NCBI GenBank assembly: GCA_002733285.1
Contig: NVVE01000003.1
Span: 47,414 to 52,625, forward strand
DNA length: 5,212 bases
Reading direction: 5' to 3'
From: Lutibacter sp.
GTDB taxonomy: Bacteria > Bacteroidota > Bacteroidia > Flavobacteriales > Flavobacteriaceae
Of the stretch, positions 1-5,212 are shown piece after piece. Positions within the stretch are counted from its first letter, which is position 1. Every line of letters begins with the position of its first letter. Below the pieces are notes generated by a model. The model saw only the letters and a list, made by a program, of their open reading frames with translations, did no database searches and was not told the origin of the DNA. The position numbers and the translations under genes were made by a program.

Positions 1-993
1 TTAGCTACAAAATATAGGTATTTATATGCCTCTAAATATTTCACTATTGCATTGGTCATAGGGTTAGTTATCATCTTTCCAAACTTAATCTGGCAGTACC
101 AAAATAACTGGCCTGTTTTGCAACATATGTCTGAATTACGAGAAACACAGTTGGTACATGTGCGTCTTTCAGATTTTATTGCTGATCAGTTTTTAATGAA
201 CGCACAGGCGCTATTTATATGGTTTGGTGCACTTCTGGTATTGCTATTCTATAAAAAAGAAAAGCGATACAGACTGTTTGGCTTTATCTATATTATCTTG
301 ATAATTTTATTAATATTAGGTAGCGGCAAGTCATATTACACCCTTGGTGTTTACCCAATGCTATTTGTATTTGGGGCTTACTTTATAGAAAAGTACATAA
401 AAAAATATTTGATTAATGTTTTTAGTTTCCTCGTCATCAGTATGTTCATTGCCTTGTATGTCTCTCTATCATTTGATGGAATTCCATTTATCACTTTAGA
501 AAAAGCAGTTAATAAGGATGGTTTCAGATGGGAAGACGGAGTTTACCACGAAATACCTCAAGACATGGCAGATATGACAGGATGGAAAGAAATAGGACAA
601 AAGGTTGGTAATATATATTTGAGTCTGGGACAGGAAAACAGAAACAACTGCGACATCTATTGTTATAACTATGGGCAAGCTGGTGCCATAATGTTTTATG
701 GTAAAGAAATTAATATCCCACAACCTATATCATTCAATGGAAGTTTTGTGTTTTGGTCACCCGATAGCCTTTCTAAAGATTATATGATCTGGGTGCATTC
801 AAGCAAGTGGAATGATATTAACCCAGACAGTCTTTTACCACAACTTTTTAAAAAAGTGGAATTAAAGGCAACAATTGACAATAAATATTTTAGAGAAGAT
901 GGAACTAAGATATATCTCTGTGAATCTCCAACGGAAGAGTACAAAAATTACTATAAGACACGAATTAAAGAATTAAAGAGCAGATACCACTAA
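1..993 (+). CDS. Glycosyltransferase family 39 (PMT/ArnT-like) membrane protein, C-terminal part
   Basis: The frame is open from the first base, so the gene starts outside the window; 330 residues and a TAA stop are present. The family transfers a sugar from a polyprenyl-phosphate donor to a lipid, glycan or protein on the outer face of the inner membrane. Hydrophobic segments lie at about residues 12-29, 67-84, 92-107, 113-130 and 136-156 of the visible part. The motifs PNLIWQYQNNWPV, HMSELRETQLV and GSGKSYYTLGVYPMLFVFGA are characteristic of Bacteroidota GT39 proteins. A soluble C-terminal region (about 160-330) follows, containing RWEDG and DMADMTGWKEIG. The catalytic acidic residues of this family lie in the N-terminal loop, which is not in the window, so activity cannot be judged. 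An internal TTG at 52 is not a plausible start because homology-like sequence continues upstream. The gene converges on the minus-strand block and seems functionally unrelated to it. The acceptor substrate cannot be deduced. Confidence 0.88.
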   Translation, partial: LATKYRYLYASKYFTIALVIGLVIIFPNLIWQYQNNWPVLQHMSELRETQLVHVRLSDFIADQFLMNAQALFIWFGALLVLLFYKKEKRYRLFGFIYIILIILLILGSGKSYYTLGVYPMLFVFGAYFIEKYIKKYLINVFSFLVISMFIALYVSLSFDGIPFITLEKAVNKDGFRWEDGVYHEIPQDMADMTGWKEIGQKVGNIYLSLGQENRNNCDIYCYNYGQAGAIMFYGKEINIPQPISFNGSFVFWSPDSLSKDYMIWVHSSKWNDINPDSLLPQLFKKVELKATIDNKYFREDGTKIYLCESPTEEYKNYYKTRIKELKSRYH

Positions 994-1052
994 CAATAAA
1001 TATAAGGCATTTGGCAATTGTTGCCGATTTGAAAATGAGTACAACTAATAAT

Positions 1053-1213
1053 CTATATAGCGGTTTTGAAAGTGGTGCGTGAATTTGATAAACGCCCTAT
1101 ATTCAGGCCGTTTAGTTGCATAAGCATTTTAACAAGTTTTTCCGGCCCATCATTTTATGACGCGATATAAATCTGTTCTCCAGAAAAAGTGGAATTGATA
1201 CCTTTTCAAACAT
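1053..1213 (-). pseudogene. Frameshifted short coding remnant, family unknown
   Basis: Downstream of the 115-aa gene, two minus-strand frames read like protein one after the other. The first opens at ATG 1213-1211 and gives MFEKVSIPLFLENRFISRHK before running to a stop at 1114-1112. The second is a different frame from 1151 to a TAG at 1055-1053, containing DGPEKLVKMLMQLNGLNIGR and ending in RTTFKTAI. The two join with a shift of one base near an AAAA run at about 1153-1156, giving roughly 53 residues of plausible composition. I do not recognise the family. The first frame is also open upstream of the ATG for about 13 codons, into the end of the 115-aa gene, so the ancestral gene may have been longer. 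It could instead be two unrelated tiny ORFs or chance. The remaining bases up to 993 show only a weak 5-bp stem (1013-1025). Confidence 0.3.
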
Positions 1214-1232
1214 AATGACACTATCGAATTGC

Positions 1233-1580
1233 TTATTCTGCGTGTAATAACTTTTCTATGGCATCGTAACTTATTAATTGATCGTCTGGCAATAAAGCAT
1301 CTGCCAATTCCAGAAGCGTGGCAATAGTTAGATTTTGTGAACAATTCGAGAGTCTTGGGGCGCAAAACCCCCCTTCTCCGCCCAAGGCCAATATACATAC
1401 TCTTAAAAGACAAGAGATCATATAGCGTAATTCACCTTTATCCTCTACCATAAAGGTAACTTCCTGCAACAATTGTTTATCTTCACTTTTATAGTGTTTT
1501 CGTTTTCTAGGGTTTAACAATTGAATAATGGCTTCCAATTTCTCTTTGTCTGATAAAATAATATTATCCATGTTCTTCAT
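1233..1580 (-). CDS. Small protein, stand-alone form of the C-terminal domain of the 405-aa HEPN-like protein
   Basis: This is a 115-residue protein of unknown function. It starts at ATG 1580-1578 (a second ATG at codon 4 is possible) and ends with TAA. It has a charged, probably helical N-terminal half (residues 1-47, including NPRKRKHYKSEDKQ) and a C-terminal half (about 47-112). The C-terminal half aligns with residues 333-395 of the protein at 2750-3967: VCILAL is identical in both (61-66 here, 347-352 there), preceded by EL.Y and followed by a helix with L.(E/F)A..L(L/I)P and a terminal Y(D/L)..(E/R)KL(L/M). A glycine-rich loop with two cysteines, GGEGGFCAPRLSNC, replaces the DGQTDSTR loop of the larger protein and is locally G+C-rich against the A+T-rich surroundings. 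No signal peptide or certain membrane segment is seen. It follows the 287-aa gene after 54 bases on the same strand, so the two are probably cotranscribed. I infer that it acts with the 287-aa protein. Confidence 0.72.
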   Translation of the reverse strand: MKNMDNIILSDKEKLEAIIQLLNPRKRKHYKSEDKQLLQEVTFMVEDKGELRYMISCLLRVCILALGGEGGFCAPRLSNCSQNLTIATLLELADALLPDDQLISYDAIEKLLHAE

Positions 1581-1634
1581 GGGTCAAAAAATTAAAGAGT
1601 GTTACGATTTAAAAGATGATTACAAATTAGAAAG

Positions 1635-2498
1635 CTAACAATGAAGTTTTTTGAGCTCTTCCAATTTTTTTTCTCCTAAGTTTTGAGCTTCACAAAAAAA
1701 GCGATCACATAGATTATATGCTTTATCACTATCCCTTATGGAGAATTTATTTTGGCTTTTATACCGCATTTGATAATGTGCGTTACAAAGCATGTAAAAC
1801 ATCCGTTGTGATTCGAAAGTTTTTTGTGAAAAAATTGTTTGAGGTAATTGGGTAAAGTGACCGCATAAATGGAATAGATAGGGCAGCGAATAGTAATAAG
1901 GTGTAAATTCCCAAAAGAGAGCTATAAGAGCAGCGCAAACCTGTTCTAAAACAAAGTGTAAAATACCTATTATGGCTGTGGGCTCTTCATCAATATCAAT
2001 ACTATTTACTGTGGAGAGAAGATAACCTGCACGCTTCATACGTGAGTTCCATGTTGTTTGGATAGGGTCATAAATACGCTTGTGATAAAAACGCTGAATA
2101 CTCCCAAACCTCAATAACGAATCATCTTCTTGGTATATACAAGGTGCTTGATTTACGATACGATTCAAAAAATTGTTACCGAAATCCAGTTTTCTTTTAA
2201 CATCATCCAAGGTATAAATAATAGGATATACCTTACATTGTTGCTGCATTTTATGATACACATCATCCATAAATTTACCAATGTTTTTAGAAATGGATTT
2301 ATAACTGATAATGAGTAGTGTATAAATGATTAACTGTTCTGAATTTATGCTTTCTGGGAATAGATTAACATGTTGTGTATTCTTTTCTTTACTGATACTG
2401 ATGACATATACTGAATGTAATGACACCCGTTTTTTTAAGAGTTTTAAAAGCTCTTTCTGAATAGGAAATTTTGTTGGAAAAATGATTTCATGTTTCAT
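1635..2498 (-). CDS. Degenerate nucleotidyltransferase-HEPN-like protein, 287 aa
   Basis: The start is ATG 2498-2496 and the stop TAG. Residues about 12-130 look like a worn nucleotidyltransferase fold: hydrophobic VSLHSVYVISIS sits where the family has its strand and Gly-Ser signature, but no GS or paired-Asp motif remains. A later LDFGNNFLNRIVNQAPCIYQ resembles the end of that domain. Residues about 150-275 look like a HEPN helical domain: a helix with HFVLEQVCAALIALFWEF (181-198), a conserved-looking YSLPYLFHLC, and AHYQMRYKSQNKFSI (240-254), which matches the terminal ARY...Y.I segment of Bacteroidota HEPN proteins. The canonical R-x4-6-H RNase motif is not evident, so catalysis is uncertain. 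It corresponds to residues 1-265 of the 405-aa neighbour, and the missing C-terminal domain is supplied by the next gene, 54 bases downstream. A near-match to the Bacteroidota -7 box (TATATTTC, minus strand of 2531-2538) lies about 33 bases upstream. Domain assignment is by eye from motif resemblance. Confidence 0.72.
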   Translation of the reverse strand: MKHEIIFPTKFPIQKELLKLLKKRVSLHSVYVISISKEKNTQHVNLFPESINSEQLIIYTLLIISYKSISKNIGKFMDDVYHKMQQQCKVYPIIYTLDDVKRKLDFGNNFLNRIVNQAPCIYQEDDSLLRFGSIQRFYHKRIYDPIQTTWNSRMKRAGYLLSTVNSIDIDEEPTAIIGILHFVLEQVCAALIALFWEFTPYYYSLPYLFHLCGHFTQLPQTIFSQKTFESQRMFYMLCNAHYQMRYKSQNKFSIRDSDKAYNLCDRFFCEAQNLGEKKLEELKKLHC

Positions 2499-2593
2499 AA
2501 TAAAATAAATAATAGGTTATTGAGCATATTGAAATATAAAGCGTTATACATATAGACTGGACATCTTAAAGGCATTCTTAAATCGTTTTTTAG

Positions 2594-2613
2594 AAACTAA
2601 TTTTACTTAGTTT
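2594..2613. repeat. Perfect 7-bp inverted repeat between the 405-aa and 287-aa genes
   Basis: AAACTAA (2594-2600) and TTAGTTT (2607-2613) are exact reverse complements around a 6-base centre. The element sits about 95 bases upstream of the 287-aa gene in a 251-base A+T-rich gap (2499-2749) that otherwise shows no credible ORF. There is no T tract on the 3' side on either strand, so it is not a convincing intrinsic terminator. It could be an operator, a weak RNA hairpin or chance in A+T-rich DNA. Confidence 0.35.
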
Positions 2614-2749
2614 ATAAGTTGAATATATTGGTTATGTATGATATACAAGCATCTTAAATCCAACTTGTTTCAGGCCTAATTTTCATAATTTCATCTTTAA
2701 GTTATGCCATCCAACATTATATCAGTTCTTGGTAAATTAGTGACTACTA

Positions 2750-3967
2750 TTAGGCTACATGAGTACTGTCTTCATCAGTTATCATTAGTTTTCTCATCTC
2801 GTCTAAATAATGACCTTCTTCTAATGGGATTAGATGTTTAGCAAATTCTAAGACACTTTTTACTTCCGATTTTACATCTTTAATATTCCGTGTAGAATCT
2901 GTCTGTCCATCCAAGGCAAGGATACACACGTTGAGCATGGATTTTAAAGTATAAAACAGTTCAAAATAATCCTTAACACGAACATATTTCAGGTAATAGC
3001 CTTCTCGAACACCTACTATCGGTCTCATCAATACAAAATTATCTTTACTCAATTCTTTGATTTTGTTTAGTTTGGCTGCATCTTTATTAAAAGACTTTTT
3101 GGATTCCTTTATCTGAAGATTTTCTTTTTGTTTATTAACATTAAAGAAATAGGACATTTTTCTGAATTTTAATAACTCTTGTTCGAACAATCGTTCAACA
3201 TCTTTAACAAATATGGCAACCCTACATTTAAGTATTTTAACCTGTTCCTTTGAAATCTTATATGTATGTGTATACCTTGACGAAGAATAAGCTTCATCCA
3301 ATAATAGTAATAACTCTTTATCGCTCGCTATATCTTTCTCATACATCCCTTTTAGATTCTTTATGTAAGGGTTTAAATATGTTTGGTGATTACTAATCTT
3401 GTGACATATTTTAGGACGCCCAATTATGAAGCATTCCAAGACTCTATACGTAATTTCATAGGTTTGGTGAATCATAAATGCTGTTTGCGAGAAATCATTT
3501 CTACTCAAATAAAACTTAATCCCTTCTTTTAGCGATTTAATTTTGCAAATGTCCTTTTTAAAATCGGATTTAGCCTTTTCATAAACTTTATGGTAATTCA
3601 ATAAAGGATAAGCCCAATGTGAATTTGAGTGAAGATTCTCATATACCAGCTCTTCATCTGAACAATTATTTAGAAAGAACAAATTTCCGTTGTATAATTC
3701 TTGATTTACAAATTGTAAGGAAAAGAAACGGTAGGCATAATTAGGGTATTCTTCAAATATCATTTCAATAACTGGATAAATTTGACTTGCAATATCTTTT
3801 GAAAGTTGACTTGTAATAATATTCAGTCTATACTCAAATGCATGCTCCCTTGCTCCTTTGTTTAAATAGATACGTTCTACATCTACAATTTTTAAGATTC
3901 TAGAAGTAATCTGTTTCAGAGTTTTAGAATTATTTATTTTATCTGTATTGATGAAATTTTGTTTCAT
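2750..3967 (-). CDS. Degenerate nucleotidyltransferase-HEPN-like protein with extra C-terminal domain, 405 aa
   Basis: The start is ATG 3967-3965 and the stop TAA. Three parts can be seen. Residues about 15-135 resemble a nucleotidyltransferase domain: LKQITSRILKIVDVERIYLN has the usual lead-in helix and strand, but the following KGAREHAFEYRLNII replaces the GSxARG...DxD signature, so metal binding and transfer activity should be lost. Residues about 145-265 resemble a HEPN domain: a helix with TAFMIHQTYEITYRVLECFI (162-181), CHKISNH where the family has its tHdl motif, and LDEAYSSSRYTHTYKIS (223-239), close to the family's AY..ARY...Y.IS ending. A lysine-rich linker (266-325) leads to a C-terminal domain (326-395) with VCILAL that recurs as the separate 115-aa protein at 1233-1580. 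It is soluble and has no signal peptide. HEPN proteins often bind or cut RNA, but R-x4-6-H is not clearly present here, so function stays open. The 36-codon ORF lies 41 bases upstream. Confidence 0.78.
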   Translation of the reverse strand: MKQNFINTDKINNSKTLKQITSRILKIVDVERIYLNKGAREHAFEYRLNIITSQLSKDIASQIYPVIEMIFEEYPNYAYRFFSLQFVNQELYNGNLFFLNNCSDEELVYENLHSNSHWAYPLLNYHKVYEKAKSDFKKDICKIKSLKEGIKFYLSRNDFSQTAFMIHQTYEITYRVLECFIIGRPKICHKISNHQTYLNPYIKNLKGMYEKDIASDKELLLLLDEAYSSSRYTHTYKISKEQVKILKCRVAIFVKDVERLFEQELLKFRKMSYFFNVNKQKENLQIKESKKSFNKDAAKLNKIKELSKDNFVLMRPIVGVREGYYLKYVRVKDYFELFYTLKSMLNVCILALDGQTDSTRNIKDVKSEVKSVLEFAKHLIPLEEGHYLDEMRKLMITDEDSTHVA

Positions 3968-4122
3968 AGCCGTTGGTATATATGCGGTTTTAATCTCGAT
4001 CTACCTTTCTAAACTAAAATGGGTTTTTGCACTTTAACAGTCACACGTTCTTTAAAGCTATAGATACATTGTACCTCTAAAATGGTGGTGAATTTATCTA
4101 TGATGGTCTCTTGTTTCATAGC
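3959..4122. repeat. 12-bp direct repeat covering two translation starts
   Basis: TTGTTTCATAGC occurs at 3959-3970 and again at 4111-4122. On the minus strand both copies read GCTATGAAACAA and contain the start codons of the 405-aa gene and of the 36-codon ORF, each followed by Lys-Gln. The bases just upstream are also similar (CCAACG against CAACAGCTG). The shared start region supports a local duplication in which the upstream copy was truncated. The rest of the gap between the two ORFs (3968-4008) shows nothing further. Confidence 0.5.
4009..4119 (-). CDS. 36-codon ORF, probable truncated N-terminus of a nucleotidyltransferase-HEPN-like gene
   Basis: ATG 4119-4117 opens a 36-residue frame ending at TAG 4011-4009. 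It begins MKQETIIDKFTTILEVQCIY, followed by SFKERVTVKVQKPILV. The pattern of a lead-in helix, then (R/C)IY and a basic turn, then a hydrophobic strand matches the first 50 residues of the 405-aa protein, where IYLNKGAREHAFEYRLNII occupies the same place. It therefore looks like the first helix and strands of the degenerate nucleotidyltransferase domain, cut off before the HEPN part. It lies 41 bases upstream of the 405-aa gene on the same strand and shares a 12-bp start-region repeat with it. It may be a decayed paralogue, or a translated leader that affects the downstream gene. Translation is unproven, and a chance ORF of this size is possible in this DNA. Confidence 0.42.
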   Translation of the reverse strand: MKQETIIDKFTTILEVQCIYSFKERVTVKVQKPILV

Positions 4123-4215
4123 AGCTGTTGTTTTTTAGATGTATCGATTTATTACTAATTTTTAATCATTTATAATTTTATTATTTAGCTGATATGGTAA
4201 TTTTTGTTTTCATAA

Positions 4216-4223
4216 TAGTTTTG
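4216..4223 (+). promoter_or_regulatory. Possible Bacteroidota -7 element for the XRE gene
   Basis: TAGTTTTG is an exact match to the Bacteroidota sigma-factor -7 consensus TAnnTTTG. It faces the XRE gene but lies about 150 bases before its ATG, which would leave a long 5' leader. No TTTG is found at the expected 19-21 base spacing upstream. The nearest TTTG (4203-4206) is only 9 bases away, so the match may be fortuitous. Confidence 0.22.
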
Positions 4224-4234
4224 GCATTTAGTTG

Positions 4235-4246
4235 TGTAATTTTACA
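4235..4246. promoter_or_regulatory. Inverted repeat, possible operator
   Basis: TGTAA and TTACA are exact reverse complements separated by TT. The site lies in the 254-base divergent region between the minus-strand block and the XRE gene, just past the candidate -7 box. Short GTAA/TTAC palindromes of this kind are common operators for helix-turn-helix proteins. A further half-site-like GTTAC follows at 4253-4257. Regulation of either flanking gene is inferred only from position. Confidence 0.3.
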
Positions 4247-4302
4247 TATTATGTTACTTTTACTATATAATTGCAGATCAACATATCAAATATATTCATA
4301 AT

Positions 4303-4334
4303 ATTGTGATTTAACAATTATTTTTAATGATTTA
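4303..4334. promoter_or_regulatory. Inverted repeat plus helically spaced direct repeat upstream of the XRE gene
   Basis: ATTGT (4303-4307) and ACAAT (4314-4318) form a perfect inverted repeat with a 6-base centre. Overlapping it, TGATTTA occurs at 4307-4313 and again at 4328-4334, start to start 21 bases, which is two DNA turns and places both copies on the same face. The cluster ends 39 bases before the ATG of the XRE gene, a usual place for an autoregulatory operator. The region is so A+T-rich that chance cannot be excluded. Confidence 0.3.
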
Positions 4335-4373
4335 TTCACATTATATTGCTTTTTTAACATTAAACTATTGATT

Positions 4374-4757
4374 ATGACCGCTTTAGAAATTAAAGAACGC
4401 CGTAAAAAATTAGGTTTAACCCAAGAAGAATTAGGTAAATTACTGGGCGTAAGTCGAAATACGATATATAATTATGAAAAAGGCGCTGAAATTCCAGCTT
4501 CTAAATTCACATTATTAAGCAATTTTTTACACCCTACAGATAACAATAATACACTTTCTGAAGATGAAGAATTATACAATAATACCACTGAAAAAGAAAA
4601 AGCAATAAGATCCTTTACAGTCATGTTAAATAAAGTATCTAAAACTATTGCAGAAATGGAAAAAGAAACCCAAACTATTGATGTTATTAGCGCTCTTCGA
4701 AAAGCCTATAAATTACGTTTAAACTTGTTAAATGACATCGAAGAATTAAGCAAATGA
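4374..4757 (+). CDS. XRE-family helix-turn-helix transcriptional regulator
   Basis: I chose ATG 4374, giving 127 residues starting MTALEIKERRKKLGLTQEEL; an in-frame TTG at 4368 adds only two residues and is unlikely. Residues 5-55 form a Cro/C1-type DNA-binding domain: TQEELGKLLG is the positioning helix, VSRNTIYNYEKG the recognition helix, and the following AEIPASKFTLLSNFL completes the five-helix fold. A short acidic, Asn-rich linker (56-71) leads to a helical, probably coiled-coil C-terminus (72-126) likely to make the protein a dimer. There is no ligand-binding or peptidase domain. It is divergent from the nucleotidyltransferase-HEPN block across about 250 bases containing palindromes, so self-regulation or control of that block is plausible but unproven. 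It could equally be an unrelated housekeeping-type XRE protein. Confidence 0.9.
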   Translation: MTALEIKERRKKLGLTQEELGKLLGVSRNTIYNYEKGAEIPASKFTLLSNFLHPTDNNNTLSEDEELYNNTTEKEKAIRSFTVMLNKVSKTIAEMEKETQTIDVISALRKAYKLRLNLLNDIEELSK

Positions 4758-4798
4758 TCTAATTGTAACCCTAAAGAGTTCTAATCTAATTCCAATTC

Positions 4799-4824
4799 AT
4801 TAACTGTTTTTGAATTAACTGTTT
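4799..4824. repeat. 11-bp direct repeat, ATTAACTGTTT twice
   Basis: ATTAACTGTTT occurs at 4799-4809 and 4814-4824 with a 15-base period. It lies 41 bases past the XRE stop, in a 189-base gap (4758-4946) that has no other gene and no clear terminator hairpin. It could be a tandem protein-binding site ahead of the exported-protein gene or a slippage product. Confidence 0.35.
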
Positions 4825-4946
4825 ATCTGTGCTTTATGTATTTTCAAAGTACACATTGTATCTCATTTTAGAATATTTTAAATTGGCAATTAAGTAACTT
4901 TTTATTTAGAATTATTATCTTTCTTTGCTAGAAATAATAAATTATT

Positions 4947-5212
4947 ATGAGAAAAATATTTATAATTACTGTACTGACAATTATATTTAGTGTAAATCAA
5001 ATTTCTGCCCAATTCAAATTTGTGAAACCCGTTATCACTGTAATTAAAAAAGATAATTATACAATCGTCCAATTAAATATAGATATTGATCATAAAAACT
5101 TTTCACAAGATGAAATTAAAAGTAGATTAGCCAAAATTGATAATAGAGGGAATATAGTTTCTCGTGCAAAGGCAGAAGGAATTGTAAAGTCTGCTAATAT
5201 TGATAGTGAAAG
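4947..5212 (+). CDS. Exported protein of unknown function, N-terminal part
   Basis: ATG 4947 opens a frame that stays open to the window edge (88 codons). Residues 1-21, MRKIFIITVLTIIFSVNQISA, form a classic Sec signal peptide: RK, a hydrophobic core, and a likely signal peptidase I cut between Ala21 and Gln22, giving the ...SA|Q end typical of Bacteroidota exported proteins. No lipobox cysteine is present, so it should be periplasmic or secreted rather than a lipoprotein. The mature part begins QFKFVKPVITVIKKDNYTIV and alternates hydrophobic and polar residues like a beta-rich domain, followed by a probably helical stretch, FSQDEIKSRLAKI. I do not recognise the family. A near-match to the -7 box (TATCTTTC, 4916-4923) lies 23 bases upstream. 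It may be independent of the XRE gene, which ends 189 bases earlier. Confidence 0.8.
   Translation, partial: MRKIFIITVLTIIFSVNQISAQFKFVKPVITVIKKDNYTIVQLNIDIDHKNFSQDEIKSRLAKIDNRGNIVSRAKAEGIVKSANIDSE

Noticed and set aside
496..723. Minus-strand 75-codon open frame inside the GT39 gene
   Set aside because: It lies antisense to a well-supported coding sequence and shows no protein-like motifs.
1013..1025. GGCAA-TTG-TTGCC hairpin after the GT39 gene as a terminator
   Set aside because: The stem is only 5 bp and no T tract follows on either strand, so termination is not supported.
1150..1413. Minus-strand 87-codon open frame overlapping the 115-aa gene
   Set aside because: Most of it is an alternative frame of the 115-aa gene, whose own frame has the paralogous domain; the composition (Arg/Cys-rich) is typical of a shadow frame.
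2130..2318. Plus-strand 62-codon open frame inside the 287-aa gene
   Set aside because: It is antisense to a better supported gene and has no recognisable features.
1233..3967. Classical HEPN/MNT toxin-antitoxin operon
   Set aside because: No separate small transferase antitoxin with an intact GS...DxD signature is present, and the HEPN motif is not canonical; the resemblance is to degenerate fused proteins instead.
1053..4757. Integrative conjugative element module (RteC, integrase, mobilisation genes)
   Set aside because: The proteins do not show RteC, recombinase or relaxase motifs, and no att-like terminal repeats or tRNA end are seen in the window.

Overview
The window looks like low-GC chromosomal or accessory DNA from a member of the Bacteroidota, probably in the Flavobacteriia/Sphingobacteriia range. 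The evidence is strongly A+T-rich coding, no Shine-Dalgarno-like leaders before the starts, and a glycosyltransferase-39 tail of the form common in that phylum. No species can be named from the sequence alone. No tRNA, rRNA, CRISPR array, integrase or transposase is visible.

Layout. Positions 1-993 (+) hold the C-terminal part of a membrane GT39 (PMT/ArnT-like) glycosyltransferase that enters from the left edge. Facing it is a minus-strand block read from about 4119 down to 1053. In transcription order this block holds: a 36-codon ORF that looks like the stump of a nucleotidyltransferase-HEPN gene; a 405-aa protein (degenerate nucleotidyltransferase-like region, HEPN-like region, C-terminal domain); a 287-aa protein (degenerate nucleotidyltransferase-like plus HEPN-like regions); a 115-aa protein that is a free-standing version of the 405-aa protein's C-terminal domain; and a short frameshifted coding remnant. 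An A+T-rich intergenic region with inverted repeats separates this block from a divergent XRE-family helix-turn-helix regulator at 4374-4757 (+). An exported protein of unknown function starts at 4947 (+) and runs off the right edge.

How the genes relate. The most informative pattern is that the 287-aa and 115-aa proteins together (402 residues) reproduce the architecture of the single 405-aa protein. I read this as one system present as a fused copy and a split copy, plus a possible third truncated copy. In all of them the nucleotidyltransferase-like region lacks the metal-binding signature, so the usual HEPN/MNT toxin-antitoxin model (an active transferase modifying a HEPN RNase) does not fit simply. 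The role is unknown. An RNA-binding or RNase-type defence or regulatory function is only an inference from the HEPN resemblance. The divergent XRE gene could regulate the block, but nothing in the sequence proves it.
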